From: an uncultured Sunxiuqinia sp.
Lineage (GTDB): Bacteria; Bacteroidota; Bacteroidia; Bacteroidales; Prolixibacteraceae
Direction: 5' to 3'
DNA: 64,000 bases
Assembly: GCF_947495665.1 (NCBI RefSeq)
Contig: NZ_CANLZV010000015.1
Coordinates: 1 to 64,000, forward strand
Positions 7,148 through 17,092 of this stretch are shown here, piece by piece. Every line of letters begins with the position of its first letter. Position 1 is the stretch's first letter. Under the pieces are notes generated by a model. That model did not search any database. It was not told where the DNA came from and saw nothing but the letters and a program-made list of their open reading frames with translations. The position numbers and the translations under genes were made by a program.

Positions 7148-8371
7148 ATGAGATTTGACGATTTTGATTTACATGATGACATTCTAGATGCCGTTTTCGA
7201 TATGGGCTTCGAAGAAGCCACTGCCATTCAGGAAAGCACCATACCGATTATTCTTGAAGGGCACGATTTAATTGCCTGTGCACAAACAGGAACCGGAAAA
7301 ACTGCCGCATTCATTCTTCCTATTCTGGATAAAATAGCCAGCTACCCGGAAGGAAAAACCCGCGCTTTGGTTATTGCTCCTACACGCGAATTAGCCATTC
7401 AAATTGAACAGCAAGTGCAAGGCTTTGCCTATTATTTGGGCATCACCTCCATTGCCATGTATGGCGGTGGCGATGGCAGCGAGTGGGAACTTCAGCGTCA
7501 GGCGCTGAACAAAGGAGTTGATCTGATAGTCGCTACTCCGGGGAAATTAATTTCTTTTCTTGATAACGGAATTGCCCAACTGGACAGTGTTGAGTTTGTG
7601 GTGCTGGATGAAGCCGACCGTATGCTGGACATTGGCTTTTACGATGACATCATCAAAATTTTCAGCAACCTGCCGGAAAAACGACAGACCCTAATGTATA
7701 GCGCCACCATGCCACCCAAAATCCGCACGCTGGCGTCTAAAATTTTAACCGATCCCAAAGAGTTCAGCACAGCCATCAGCAAACCGGCAGAAGGCGTATT
7801 GCAAGCAGCTTATTTGTGCTTCGAAAATCAAAAAACACCGCTGATTGAATCGCTGATTGAAGGCAAGGACGACTGCCAAAGCATCATCATTTTCAGCTCA
7901 ACCAAGAAAAAAGTGTCCACAATTGCGCGCACACTTAAAAAGAAAGGATTTGTTGCAGAAGGCATCTCCTCGGATTTGGAGCAAAAAGAGCGGGAAGATG
8001 TGCTGATGCGCTTCAAAGCCAGACAGGTTCGTATTTTGGTTGCAACCGATGTACTAAGCCGTGGAATTGACATCAAGGACATTAACCTGGTTATTAACTA
8101 CGATGTGCCAGGTGATGCCGAAGACTATGTCCACCGCATTGGACGTACGGCCCGTGCCAACACCACCGGAATTGCCCTGACCCTGATTAATGAGGACGAC
8201 ATGTACAAGTTTCAACAGATTGAATCGCTGATTGAAACCGAAGTCTTTAAAGCGCCACTTCCTCCACACCTGGGTGATGGTCCTGCTTGGAAAGTTAGCT
8301 CCAAAGGAAAGGGCAAAGGGAAATACGGCAAAAAGAAAAATTTTCGGGGAAAATCAGGAAAACGCAACTAA
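7148..8371 (+). CDS. DEAD-box ATP-dependent RNA helicase (RhlE-like)
   Basis: The 407-residue cytoplasmic protein carries the helicase motifs in order: Q motif region (EATAIQESTIP), motif I AQTGTGKT, Ia PTRELA, GG, TPGK, motif II VLDEADRML, motif III SAT, motif V ATDVLSRGIDI and motif VI HRIGRTAR. A basic Gly/Lys tail (SSKGKGKGKYGKKKNF...) after residue about 383 probably binds RNA non-specifically. Such proteins remodel RNA in ribosome assembly or RNA decay, often during cold growth. It is a single-gene unit between its own promoter and a strong terminator. Subfamily naming is tentative. Confidence 0.93.
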   Translation: MRFDDFDLHDDILDAVFDMGFEEATAIQESTIPIILEGHDLIACAQTGTGKTAAFILPILDKIASYPEGKTRALVIAPTRELAIQIEQQVQGFAYYLGITSIAMYGGGDGSEWELQRQALNKGVDLIVATPGKLISFLDNGIAQLDSVEFVVLDEADRMLDIGFYDDIIKIFSNLPEKRQTLMYSATMPPKIRTLASKILTDPKEFSTAISKPAEGVLQAAYLCFENQKTPLIESLIEGKDDCQSIIIFSSTKKKVSTIARTLKKKGFVAEGISSDLEQKEREDVLMRFKARQVRILVATDVLSRGIDIKDINLVINYDVPGDAEDYVHRIGRTARANTTGIALTLINEDDMYKFQQIESLIETEVFKAPLPPHLGDGPAWKVSSKGKGKGKYGKKKNFRGKSGKRN

Positions 8372-8396
8372 GTTCCAACCCCATTTAAAATAAAAG

Positions 8397-8434
8397 AACC
8401 CTCTGGAGTCAAAGCGCTCACAGAGGGTTTTTAG
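8397..8434 (+). terminator. Rho-independent terminator of the helicase gene
   Basis: A 9-bp stem (AACCCTCTG 8397-8405 with CAGAGGGTT 8421-8429) with a 15-base loop is followed by TTTTT. It lies 25 bases after the helicase stop. Confidence 0.85.
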
Positions 8435-8471
8435 TTTATTCCGATCCGGAATCCCAAACAATCGGTTGGGG

Positions 8472-10124
8472 CTATACCACCTCAATCCCTTGTTTCTTCA
8501 GTAATTCCAGACCAACTTCTTTCAGTTTATATTTTTGTATTTTTCCGCTGGCAGTCATCGGATATTCTTTAACAAAAAAGATGTACTTTGGAATTTTAAA
8601 CCGGGCAATTTTTCCACGGCAGTACTCCTTAATGTCTTCTTGTTCTAGGGTCATTCCTTCTTTCAGTTTGATGAATGCCCCCACTTGCTCTCCATATTTG
8701 GGACTGGGAATTCCGGCAACTTCTACCGATTCAATCTCCGGCATTTGGTACAGAAAGTTTTCAATTTCACGGGGATAGATATTTTCACCGCCCCGGATAA
8801 TCATGTCTTTAATTCGTCCGGTGATCCGGTAAAACCCATCGGTAGTTTTAACGGCCAGGTCCCCCGAATGCAGCCATCCGTCTTCATCAATAGCGTTGCG
8901 GGTAGCTTCCTCATTTTTGTAGTAGCCTTTCATGATGTTATAGCCACGACAGCAAATCTCTCCCTGCTCGCCTTCTTCGCACTCTTCTCCTGTTTCCGGA
9001 TTGACAATCTTCACCTCCACATTCGGAAATTCAAAACCAACCGTTGTGGCACGTACTTCTGCCGAGTTGTGGCTGCGTGTTGCCGTCATTCCCGGTGAAG
9101 TTTCGGTTAAACCATACACACTGATGATGTCTTTACAGTGCATTTTGGTCATCACTTCCTTCATGGTCTCAATCGGACACAAAGCGCCCGCCATAATTCC
9201 GGTACGCAGCGAACTCAGATCAAACATGTTAAACATGGGGTGATTAAGCTCGGCGATAAACATGGTAGGCACGCCATGAAGCGCTGTACAACGCTCTTTC
9301 TCCACCGAGGCAAGCACCATCAACGGATCAAAGTTTTCAGTAACAACCATGGTTGCACCATGACTAACAATCGCACAAACCGCTAAAACACAACCGAAGC
9401 AGTGGAAGAAAGGTACACATACCAACAAACGATCGTCGGCGGTAAATTTCATACACTCGCCAGCCGAATAGCCGCTGTTCAGAATATTGTGATGCGACAA
9501 CATGACCCCTTTGGGAAAACCAGTTGTCCCTGATGTATATTGCATGTTAACCACATCGTGTGGATTCACCTTCAGCTTAGCTTCTTCCAACTCCAGGTCA
9601 TCCAGATGCTCACCAAGCAAAATCAGTTCGGCGGTATTAAACATGCCCCGGTGCTTTTCCGGCCCAATGAAAATAACATTGCGAAGTTCCGGAAACTTCT
9701 CTGATTTGAGATGACAGCGGGGATGCGTTTTCAGCTCCGGCACCAACTCAAATATCATGTTGACATAGTCGCTGTCGCGCCAACCATCCACCAGGCACAG
9801 GGTATGAATATCTGCATTCTTCAGCAAATACTCCAGCTCGGCCAGCTTGTAGTTGGTGTTAATAGTCACCAGAACTGCTCCGATCTTTGCCGTTGCAAAC
9901 ATAAAAGTTAACCAATCCGGAACATTATTGGCCCAGATGCCCACTTTATCGCCAACGCCAACCCCGTTGAACATTAACCCTTTGGCCAGTTTATCTACCC
10001 GTTCGTTAAATTCGTGGTAAGTAAAACGCAGGTCGCGATCAGGATACACGATGAATTCCTGATCGGGAGTTTCGTAAGCATACTTCTCTAAAATTCCGCC
10101 TAGCGTGTAGTCGAGTAATTGCAT
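8472..10124 (-). CDS. AMP-forming acyl-CoA ligase (FadD-like)
   Basis: The 550-residue protein belongs to the ANL adenylate-forming superfamily and probably activates a fatty or other carboxylic acid to its CoA thioester. Motifs in order: the ATP-binding P-loop [16 protein letters not shown] (about 199-214), YGLTETSP (about 330-337), [10 protein letters not shown] (about 415-424), the hinge [20 protein letters not shown], and the C-terminal catalytic lysine in [10 protein letters not shown]. It follows the XRE-cupin regulator gene by 30 bases in the same direction, an arrangement that suggests joint transcription and regulation by ligand supply. Chain-length preference cannot be read from the sequence. 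Confidence 0.9.
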   Translation of the reverse strand: MQLLDYTLGGILEKYAYETPDQEFIVYPDRDLRFTYHEFNERVDKLAKGLMFNGVGVGDKVGIWANNVPDWLTFMFATAKIGAVLVTINTNYKLAELEYLLKNADIHTLCLVDGWRDSDYVNMIFELVPELKTHPRCHLKSEKFPELRNVIFIGPEKHRGMFNTAELILLGEHLDDLELEEAKLKVNPHDVVNMQYTSGTTGFPKGVMLSHHNILNSGYSAGECMKFTADDRLLVCVPFFHCFGCVLAVCAIVSHGATMVVTENFDPLMVLASVEKERCTALHGVPTMFIAELNHPMFNMFDLSSLRTGIMAGALCPIETMKEVMTKMHCKDIISVYGLTETSPGMTATRSHNSAEVRATTVGFEFPNVEVKIVNPETGEECEEGEQGEICCRGYNIMKGYYKNEEATRNAIDEDGWLHSGDLAVKTTDGFYRITGRIKDMIIRGGENIYPREIENFLYQMPEIESVEVAGIPSPKYGEQVGAFIKLKEGMTLEQEDIKEYCRGKIARFKIPKYIFFVKEYPMTASGKIQKYKLKEVGLELLKKQGIEVV

Positions 10125-10154
10125 TTTTCTTTCTTTTATAAATCGAAGCGTGTT

Positions 10155-10730
10155 TTAGTAAGGAGCATACACTACCGCCAATATTTTGGCTGGCTGTTTG
10201 TTTCCTGCATGCACATTGTGCGATACAATGGAGTCCAGGTAAATGCTGTCACCGGTTCCCAGTTGATACAGTTCTTTACCATAATTTATCTCGATTTGTC
10301 CTTCCAAAACATAGATAAACTCTTCTCCTTCATGCGATGATAGCATGTAATCCGATTGCTCTCCGGGTTCTATTTCTACGATAAATGGTTCCATGTTACG
10401 TCCTACTTTGTCAAATGCCAGCGACAGAAAATTCAGGTGTTCACGCGAGCCATTTTGCTGCGAGGTAAACCGAACGCCTTTTTCATGCTCGTTGGCACGC
10501 ACAATTGCCGGCCCCAGGTTACTGCTGTCATCCAGGAAAGTTCCAAGACGAACACCCAAGGCCCGGGCTATTTTTATGAGGGGTGCCAGAGAAGGCAACA
10601 CCTCACCTTTTTCTATTTTTTGAAGCTGATCAATACTGATATTCGTTTTTTCGGCCATGATTTCCAGGCTTACTTCTTTCATCTCACGAATTTGCTTTAC
10701 TTTCTTTCCAAGATCATGTTTTTTTGCCAT
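10155..10730 (-). CDS. XRE-type regulator with C-terminal cupin domain
   Basis: The 191-residue protein combines an N-terminal helix-turn-helix (KKVKQIREMKEVSLEIMAEK ... IDQLQKIEKG, about 9-53) with a C-terminal cupin barrel (EGEEFIYVLEGQIEINYG, about 133-150, and SHNVHA). Proteins of this build sense small molecules in the cupin and often control adjacent metabolic genes. It is the first gene of a two-gene unit with the acyl-CoA ligase, so it probably regulates itself and the ligase. A complete Bacteroidota promoter is found just upstream. Confidence 0.9.
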   Translation of the reverse strand: MAKKHDLGKKVKQIREMKEVSLEIMAEKTNISIDQLQKIEKGEVLPSLAPLIKIARALGVRLGTFLDDSSNLGPAIVRANEHEKGVRFTSQQNGSREHLNFLSLAFDKVGRNMEPFIVEIEPGEQSDYMLSSHEGEEFIYVLEGQIEINYGKELYQLGTGDSIYLDSIVSHNVHAGNKQPAKILAVVYAPY

Positions 10731-10754
10731 GCTGGTCCACTTTAAGTCTGGTCA

Positions 10755-10785
10755 CAAATTTAATTTTATTTTTAAGCCAGACAAA
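10755..10785 (-). promoter_or_regulatory. Promoter of the XRE-cupin/acyl-CoA ligase unit
   Basis: On the minus strand TTTG (10782-10785) is followed 19 bases later by TAAATTTG (10755-10762), an exact match to the Bacteroidota consensus TTTG-N19-TAnnTTTG, 25 bases before the regulator start codon. Confidence 0.65.
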
Positions 10786-10945
10786 CCTGAACTTCCAAGA
10801 AACCGCTTATTTATCGCCATTTACATGACATTTAGAAACAATATAAATTTCAATCCGACTTGTGAAAAAATCCAGATTTTTACTAAAGAATTCATATCGA
10901 AGTGAATTAAAAATCGCAGGTATTTTGCTCAAAAAGCACACAAAA

Positions 10946-12766
10946 TCAGAGATCATCCAAAAGTAAATGCCGCTTCTCCAGTTCAATAATGACCGCATCG
11001 AGGAATTTCGTAGCCATTAGCTTTTTGGCTTGGGCAATACCAACACGCCTCCCCACCCGCGAAGCCACCCGCAACAGGATCTTTTTCAGCAGGCTTTTTT
11101 GGCGCAAGCGGCCAATGATTTGGCTGGGAGCCTTATCGCCTTGTCCATGCCGTTCGCCATTCATGATGTTTTCCAATACTGCTTCAAACCGATCCTGCAG
11201 TTTATCTTCCAACTCCAGCAACTCCCGCACACTCATTTTAACCGAATCATAGGCAATACCAGTTTCTTCAGGCACCTGCTCCAGCAATCGACTTGTTCCA
11301 TCCGGGTTTTCCACCACCCGCAAATCCGGGATAATCGGCAGAAAGACACCGGGTCCTTCCTGCGCCGGAATCCGGAAGCGTTCTACATCACGGTATCCTG
11401 CCATCAGGATGGGATTGTTCTTTTCCAACGGAACGCTGAAATACTTTTGCAAAAAAAGCTGACAATTTCGCCGTCCCAATAAGAAGTCGTGCTCCCGGAA
11501 TTCCTTTTTAAAGAACCCGGCAAAGCCGCCTAAACCACCACATGCTAAGGGAAAGCTCTGCTTTTCATGATTCTGATAACGGACAGGCAACACCATAAAA
11601 CGGGTGTAGTTTTCCTCATCGTAAGCCTTAACCAACTCTTCCTCCTTAAACATCAATTGTTGCCGCATAGCATTCACCAACTCCGGAACGGCAAACTTAA
11701 TCGCGTCCATGGGTTCGTTTTCCTCCACCATCCCCTGATCACTCGGAAAAGGATCAATCATAATCAGGGTGGTATCGAACGACGATGCAGACCGTTTTAA
11801 CTCATAGTTGCGGGCTTCCATCTTTTTCCCTTCTGCCAGCAGGCAATCCTTGGCGCGACGTATCAAAATCTGGTCTGTCAGGCCAAAAGGTTCATTGTTG
11901 ATCACTCCGCCATCCACATTCACACAGGTATAATCGTGTTCCGTTTCCAGTTTGAGATGCTCTTTCCCCGTGTTCAGAAACAAATTATCAAGCACATAAC
12001 GTGGTGAACGGCTCAATTTACGGGGACTTAAGCCTACCGGGAATGCTCCGGTGGCAATGGCAGCATCAATCAATAATTCCTTATTAACTCCTTCTATACT
12101 ATTAAACGACAAAGGAATCATGCCATTCCCTTCGTAGTGCCCATCTTCGGAAAGTTTGAAATGCGCCAAATCCTGGTGACGGGTCATGCGATGAACGCTT
12201 TCACCCAAAGCCGTTTTAAAGCGCAACTCATAATTGTACCCCCGCAAATTGGTTTGGGTGGTTAGAATTTCCAAATCCGAAGCAACATAAGGCCGGTCGA
12301 CCTGTGGATCTTTAACTGCCGGATCAATCAAGCGAGAAGCGACTTTTTCAATAAAGCCAGAATCAAAAAGCGATTTTACTTCATGGCCCGGATGCCGACT
12401 GATATCTTCCGTATCCAACATTTGCTCCATCATGTTTTGATACTCGGTTTCGGTCAGGTTCACCCAGGCATCAAACAAGGGATTGCTAGCGGCTTCCGAT
12501 GATTGGTAGTTGGCTGTTGTTACCGGCGGAAATTGTTGCTCAAAGGCACAGGAGCTAATCGCTGCGGTCATTCCTCCCGCCGAAGCTCCGGTAAGCACTT
12601 CAATGACCACATTATGCCTGGGAACTCCCGGCAAGTTCAGGTCTTTCGCTTTTTGCCAATGTTCCAGCGATTCGAGCAAATAATCAATCACTCCAGCCGT
12701 GTAAGCGCCTGCCGAAACAGCACCAGCCATGCAAATACCAATCCGAATTGTTTTAGGTTCAGTCAT
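10946..12766 (-). CDS. Large patatin-like phospholipase
   Basis: A 606-residue cytoplasmic protein with the patatin catalytic dyad: the nucleophile elbow GASAGG (about 66-71, Ser in GxSxG) and the Asp in VDGGVINNEP (about 288-297). An oxyanion-type glycine stretch (ICMAGAVSAGAYTAG) is near the N-terminus. It has no signal peptide and is much longer than ordinary bacterial patatins; the C-terminal 300 residues contain no domain I recognise. I chose the ATG at 12766 because the 23-residue extension available from 12835 (including PSPCKAC) does not look like family sequence, but a promoter-like element near 12870 leaves the longer start possible. It probably hydrolyses lipid acyl esters. Confidence 0.8.
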   Translation of the reverse strand: MTEPKTIRIGICMAGAVSAGAYTAGVIDYLLESLEHWQKAKDLNLPGVPRHNVVIEVLTGASAGGMTAAISSCAFEQQFPPVTTANYQSSEAASNPLFDAWVNLTETEYQNMMEQMLDTEDISRHPGHEVKSLFDSGFIEKVASRLIDPAVKDPQVDRPYVASDLEILTTQTNLRGYNYELRFKTALGESVHRMTRHQDLAHFKLSEDGHYEGNGMIPLSFNSIEGVNKELLIDAAIATGAFPVGLSPRKLSRSPRYVLDNLFLNTGKEHLKLETEHDYTCVNVDGGVINNEPFGLTDQILIRRAKDCLLAEGKKMEARNYELKRSASSFDTTLIMIDPFPSDQGMVEENEPMDAIKFAVPELVNAMRQQLMFKEEELVKAYDEENYTRFMVLPVRYQNHEKQSFPLACGGLGGFAGFFKKEFREHDFLLGRRNCQLFLQKYFSVPLEKNNPILMAGYRDVERFRIPAQEGPGVFLPIIPDLRVVENPDGTSRLLEQVPEETGIAYDSVKMSVRELLELEDKLQDRFEAVLENIMNGERHGQGDKAPSQIIGRLRQKSLLKKILLRVASRVGRRVGIAQAKKLMATKFLDAVIIELEKRHLLLDDL

Positions 12767-12869
12767 ACCACGTTTTTTAGGGTTAACATTCAAAAACATA
12801 CATGCCTTGCAGGGAGAAGGTGTTGGCTTTGCCAACTACACGGCTAGTCGGGTTGACTGGTTTTAGTAC

Positions 12870-12902
12870 TAAAGATACAACATAAAAAGCAGACGAGTCA
12901 AA
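12870..12902 (-). promoter_or_regulatory. Possible promoter of the patatin gene
   Basis: On the minus strand TTTG (12899-12902) precedes TATCTTTA (12870-12877) by 21 bases; the last base departs from the TAnnTTTG consensus. Confidence 0.4.
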
Positions 12903-12939
12903 TATAATCAGAGAATGGTTCCACGCCCCTGTAAAACGC

Positions 12940-12976
12940 AAAAACGGAAGACAAGCACCAGGCTTATCTTCCGTTT
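12940..12976 (-). terminator. Rho-independent terminator of glgP
   Basis: A 10-bp stem (12942-12951 with 12967-12976, arm TCTTCCGTTT) is followed on the minus strand by five T. It lies 26 bases after the glgP stop and closes the glycogen cluster. Confidence 0.8.
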
Positions 12977-13001
12977 ATAGATTCATTTTCAATCCTTTTT
13001 A

Positions 13002-15590
13002 TCAGAACCAGCGAAGGTAGGTAAAGTCTTGCCGGTGTGGTAATTTTTCGTTTTTAGGAAACATCCGAATGGCATAATTGTAAGCCCCTGGATGAACCAG
13101 ATGAAGGTTCAATTTATAGGTTGTCAATCCATTTTCCGATTTCACCAAGTCAAATTCCTTTCGCTCTACCAGTTCCGGTTCATCATTGAGGCCAGCCGTC
13201 TCAGTCATCACAATTTCCACGCCTACTTCGTCGGGCGACAGACCTTTCAAATCCAGAACCACCTGTGCCAGATATTCTTCTCCAATACGAATGGCGTTGG
13301 TAATACCATCTGCCATTTCAAGTTCCTTGAGCTCAATGCTCTCCCAGGTGGAGGCAACCTTATTCTTCCAGGCCACAATTTCCCGTGCTTCTTTAAAATC
13401 ATCCGCTTTCAACCGATTGCCACGCGCTGCCTGCGGCACATAAAAGCGCTCCTGGTAATCCCGGATCATCCGGCTGGTTGTAAAGTTTGGCGCCACCTGA
13501 GCCTGTGTATTCTTGATGTAGCCAACCCACTCTTCAGGAATATTATCTGCGTTCCGCTTGTAAAAAGTCGGTACAATCTCATCCTCAAACAGGTTGTAAA
13601 TTGTTTGCGCATCCAATTCATCCTGGAAGTCCTGAACATCGTAAGATCGCTCCAAAGGCAAAGCCCAACCGGCCCCTTCGTGGTAACCTTCCACCCACCA
13701 GCCATCCAATACCGAAAAGTGCAAGGTTCCATTCATCACTCCTTTTTCACCGCTGGTTCCGGAAGCTTCAAGCGGACGGGTTGGAGTATTCAACCAAATA
13801 TCAACCCCCTGAAGCAATCGTTTGGCCAAATCCATATCGTAATTCTGAATGAATAGAATCTTACCCAGAAATTCAGGACGTTTGGAAATTTCGATAATGT
13901 ATTTAATCAAATCCTGTCCGGCTTTGTCAGCAGGATGGGCCTTCCCGGCAAAAATAAACTGAACGGGACACTCGGGATTATTAACAATTGCCGCCAGACG
14001 ATCGAGGTTGCGGAACAGCAAATGCGCCCGCTTGTAGGTGGCAAAACGCCGGGCAAAACCAATCGTCAATGCTTTGGGATTAAGACTGCTAATCACCTCT
14101 GTAATCAACTTGGGGCTTTCATTCCGCTTCACCCAGTTGTCGGCAAAACGTTTCTTGATATACTCAATCAGCTTGGCTCGCAGGCTCTCTTTGAGTTCCC
14201 AAATTTCCTCATCAGGCACTTTATAAATCTTATCCCATAAATCAGCATCCAGCTGGTTGCGGGTAAAGTTATCGCCAAAATATTTCTGATGAATGGTCTT
14301 CCACTCATTGGCAGTCCAGGTATCGTAATGAACACCATTGGTCACATAGCCAATATTCAGTTCTTCAGATAAATAGCCCTGATACAAGGGTTTTAAAATA
14401 TGTTTAGAGACCTCGCCATGCAGCATACTAACACCATTGATGCCTTGGGACAGGTTTGCCGCCAAGAAACTCATGTTGAAATGATCTTCATGCGGAGCCG
14501 CTTTCCCTAGCATAATGAATTCTTCCCAGGCCAAACCAATTTTCGCCGGGAATTTATTCATATACGTGGCAAACAAATCCTGGTGAAACGAATCGTGACC
14601 GGCAGGAACCGGCGTGTGCGTTGTAAATAAGGTAGACGCCCGAACAATTTCCTTGGCTTCGGCGTAGGTCAGCTTACTTTCTTCAACCAAACCCCGAATC
14701 CGCTCCAGCCCAATCATAGCTGCATGCCCTTCGTTACAGTGGTAGATTTCAGCATCCCGATGGCCCAGTTTCTGCAGGGCGCGAATTCCCCCCAGACCAA
14801 GCAACATTTCCTGCTTCAGCCGGTTTTCATTATCTCCGCCATACAGGTGATGCGTTACAAAACGGTCGTTCTCACTGTTGGCATCAAAATCAGCATCAAG
14901 CAAATACAAGCTAACGGCTCCAACTTTCGCTTCCCAAACCTGCGCATAAAGCGTCCGTCCGGGATACTCCACTTCCACTTGGATCCACTTTCCGTCTTTG
15001 TCTAAAGCCGGCTGCACTGGTATTTTCGAGAACTGCTGTGCTTCGTAGTTGGCCATCTGGTCGCCTTGCAACGAAATGGTTTGTTTAAAATACCCATACC
15101 GGTAAAGCAGCCCTACAGCCACCAGGTTCGCTTTCGAATCGCTGGCTTCTTTCAGGTAATCACCCGCAAGAATTCCCAGGCCACCTGAAAATATCTTCAG
15201 GCTGTCATGTAAACCATATTCCATACTGAAATAAGCCACTTTGGGCCCTTCCCGTTGCTCCCGTTCCTTCTGGTAATTTTGAAAACGGCCATAAATTTGA
15301 TTCATCGCTTCAAGGAAGGCTTCATCGCTTTCCAATTCGATAAAACGCTGGTAGCTCACCTGTTCCAAAAGCGTAATTGGGTTACGCTCACAGTCTTCCC
15401 ATACATCTCCATCTATACTAGCAAATAATTCACTGGTTTCGGTATTCCAGGCCCACCAAAGGTTTTTACTTAACTCTTTCAAAGGAGTTAACTTCTCCGG
15501 CAAGTTCGACTCAACAAACAACTTTTTCCAATTGGGCATATCTACAACAGGTCGCTTAATATATCTTACACCTTCTGTCTTCATCTCCAT
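13002..15590 (-). CDS. glgP: Alpha-glucan phosphorylase
   Basis: The 862-residue enzyme of family GT35 releases glucose 1-phosphate from the non-reducing ends of glycogen. The N-terminal NLWWAWN region, GGLGILAGDYLKEASD (about 136-151) and the pyridoxal-phosphate region EASGTSGEKGVMNG, whose lysine carries the cofactor, mark it as the short archaeal/bacterial alpha-glucan phosphorylase type. A C-terminal beta-rich extension after about 720 is normal for this type. It is the last gene of the glycogen cluster, 130 bases after the GH57 gene, and is closed by a strong terminator. The start could also be Met3 or Met18; conserved sequence begins near NWKKLFVES. Confidence 0.93.
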   Translation of the reverse strand: MEMKTEGVRYIKRPVVDMPNWKKLFVESNLPEKLTPLKELSKNLWWAWNTETSELFASIDGDVWEDCERNPITLLEQVSYQRFIELESDEAFLEAMNQIYGRFQNYQKEREQREGPKVAYFSMEYGLHDSLKIFSGGLGILAGDYLKEASDSKANLVAVGLLYRYGYFKQTISLQGDQMANYEAQQFSKIPVQPALDKDGKWIQVEVEYPGRTLYAQVWEAKVGAVSLYLLDADFDANSENDRFVTHHLYGGDNENRLKQEMLLGLGGIRALQKLGHRDAEIYHCNEGHAAMIGLERIRGLVEESKLTYAEAKEIVRASTLFTTHTPVPAGHDSFHQDLFATYMNKFPAKIGLAWEEFIMLGKAAPHEDHFNMSFLAANLSQGINGVSMLHGEVSKHILKPLYQGYLSEELNIGYVTNGVHYDTWTANEWKTIHQKYFGDNFTRNQLDADLWDKIYKVPDEEIWELKESLRAKLIEYIKKRFADNWVKRNESPKLITEVISSLNPKALTIGFARRFATYKRAHLLFRNLDRLAAIVNNPECPVQFIFAGKAHPADKAGQDLIKYIIEISKRPEFLGKILFIQNYDMDLAKRLLQGVDIWLNTPTRPLEASGTSGEKGVMNGTLHFSVLDGWWVEGYHEGAGWALPLERSYDVQDFQDELDAQTIYNLFEDEIVPTFYKRNADNIPEEWVGYIKNTQAQVAPNFTTSRMIRDYQERFYVPQAARGNRLKADDFKEAREIVAWKNKVASTWESIELKELEMADGITNAIRIGEEYLAQVVLDLKGLSPDEVGVEIVMTETAGLNDEPELVERKEFDLVKSENGLTTYKLNLHLVHPGAYNYAIRMFPKNEKLPHRQDFTYLRWF

Positions 15591-15720
15591 CTAACAATTA
15601 ATGTTTTACTAAACTCATTTCAAACTGAATCTTAAGCACGTTAATTTGAAAAAGCGTCCAAGCATACAACGCTTCCTTCAATTTCTCACAACGATCAGAT
15701 TCACTGTCTTTTCGCTATAC

Positions 15721-17091
15721 TTATTTCTTGCTTTTTGCTTTTTTTATTGAAGTCGTTTTCGATTTAGCTGCGGCTTTTTTTCGTTTTTCCCGGCTTTGAA
15801 GCTGAGCAATCTCCAGCTCATATTTTTTTAACTTTTCTTCCTTCTCTCCCAAAACTTTATTGAGTGCAGCCAATTTGATTTCCAGCTCACTCTCTGGAAC
15901 AAATGTATTGAGTCTTAGTTTAAAGTCGCTGTACACATTCATGAAATTGATAAACGCTTCATAAGGACTTTCATACGGATTGAAGTAATTATGCACTTCT
16001 CCGTCAGAGAAAAATTTGGTACTCATGTAATAAAAGTGGTCACTTACCTGAAGGTAATGCCAGTCTTTATTCAAGGCTTCATCACTTACCTTGCTCATAC
16101 GGTCTGCCAGCTGGTATACTTTATCGAAGGCCTCCTGCTGCATTTCATTGCCCAGCCAGGCAGTAATATCCCGCTCCTCGTCCGCCCACGAAATAGGATG
16201 TTGCACACTAACCGCCGAAACTGGTTGAAATTCATCAGCGATTTCAGAAGGCGTTGCAAAACGGAAATTGGATTGGCTGAACACCGCCTGGGGCAAATGC
16301 TCCATAAAGCGAAAAATACCGGACTCTTCCGATTGACGTTCGCCAAAGGCTTCATAGTTCATAAACAGGTTGATAATTTCATCCTTCTTATCATGATTGA
16401 TCCAACGCACAAATTTCTCAGCCGTTAAAGGGTATTCATTCCATGCCTGGTTGGAAAAGCGAAAAGCAATGTCATCGCTCAATTTGTGGTTGCGCATCAA
16501 TACCTTTAGTCTGGGCTTAATTGCATTGCAATACAAAAAGTTGGGCGACTTCCAACCCAGAATATGTTTGGCCCCTTCGGTTAACATGGCTTTAAAGCCC
16601 ATATCAGCCACCATGGCACCTATTTCATCGGAATAGACCAGTTCGGTATTCCTAAAAACCTGCGGTTTCTGCCCAAAATAATGCTCAATGGTTTCGCTGT
16701 GTTTTTGCACCTGTTCTTCAAAAAGCTCCTTGCTTTTCAAGGCCACCAGTGAGTTGGAATAGGTTTCAGCCAAAAACTCAACCTGCCCGGTTTGGGCCAG
16801 TTCCTGAAAAGACTGCAGCACCTCGGGCGCATACAGTTCAAACTGTTCCAGTGCAGTGCCGGTAATGGAAAAAGCAATTTTAAATTTTCCTTTATGCTTT
16901 TTAATGAGCTCAAGCATCCGTTTATTGGTCGGCAAATAGCAGTGGTCAGCTACTTTTCGAAGAATGGTTTCATTGGCATAATCATCGTAGTAGTAATGAT
17001 CATTTCCAATATCGAAAAAACGGTAACGACGATAACGAAAAGGCTGATGGACTTGAAAATAAAAACAAATGGCTCTCATATCTCTTGTCAT
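15721..17091 (-). CDS. Glycoside hydrolase family 57 protein with altered catalytic Asp
   Basis: GH57 enzymes act on alpha-1,4-glucans. Family motifs are visible: VHQPFRY (about 10-16), TGQVEFLAE, and FRNTEL with the nucleophile Glu150. In the motif holding the general acid/base, usually D-Y-E-T-F-G in bacteroidal homologues, this protein reads MNYEAFG, so Asn245 replaces the expected Asp; activity may be lost or changed. The C-terminus ends in a coiled-coil-like segment (about 400-440) and a Lys/Ala-rich tail (KKAAAKSK...). The start at 17091 lies one base after the stop of the glycosyltransferase gene; an upstream ATG at 17181 would overlap that gene by 89 bases. Confidence 0.88.
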   Translation of the reverse strand: MTRDMRAICFYFQVHQPFRYRRYRFFDIGNDHYYYDDYANETILRKVADHCYLPTNKRMLELIKKHKGKFKIAFSITGTALEQFELYAPEVLQSFQELAQTGQVEFLAETYSNSLVALKSKELFEEQVQKHSETIEHYFGQKPQVFRNTELVYSDEIGAMVADMGFKAMLTEGAKHILGWKSPNFLYCNAIKPRLKVLMRNHKLSDDIAFRFSNQAWNEYPLTAEKFVRWINHDKKDEIINLFMNYEAFGERQSEESGIFRFMEHLPQAVFSQSNFRFATPSEIADEFQPVSAVSVQHPISWADEERDITAWLGNEMQQEAFDKVYQLADRMSKVSDEALNKDWHYLQVSDHFYYMSTKFFSDGEVHNYFNPYESPYEAFINFMNVYSDFKLRLNTFVPESELEIKLAALNKVLGEKEEKLKKYELEIAQLQSREKRKKAAAKSKTTSIKKAKSKK

Positions 17092-17092
17092 T

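Noticed and set aside
13092-13856. 254-residue frame antisense to glgP
   Set aside because: It lies wholly inside glgP and has no domain features.
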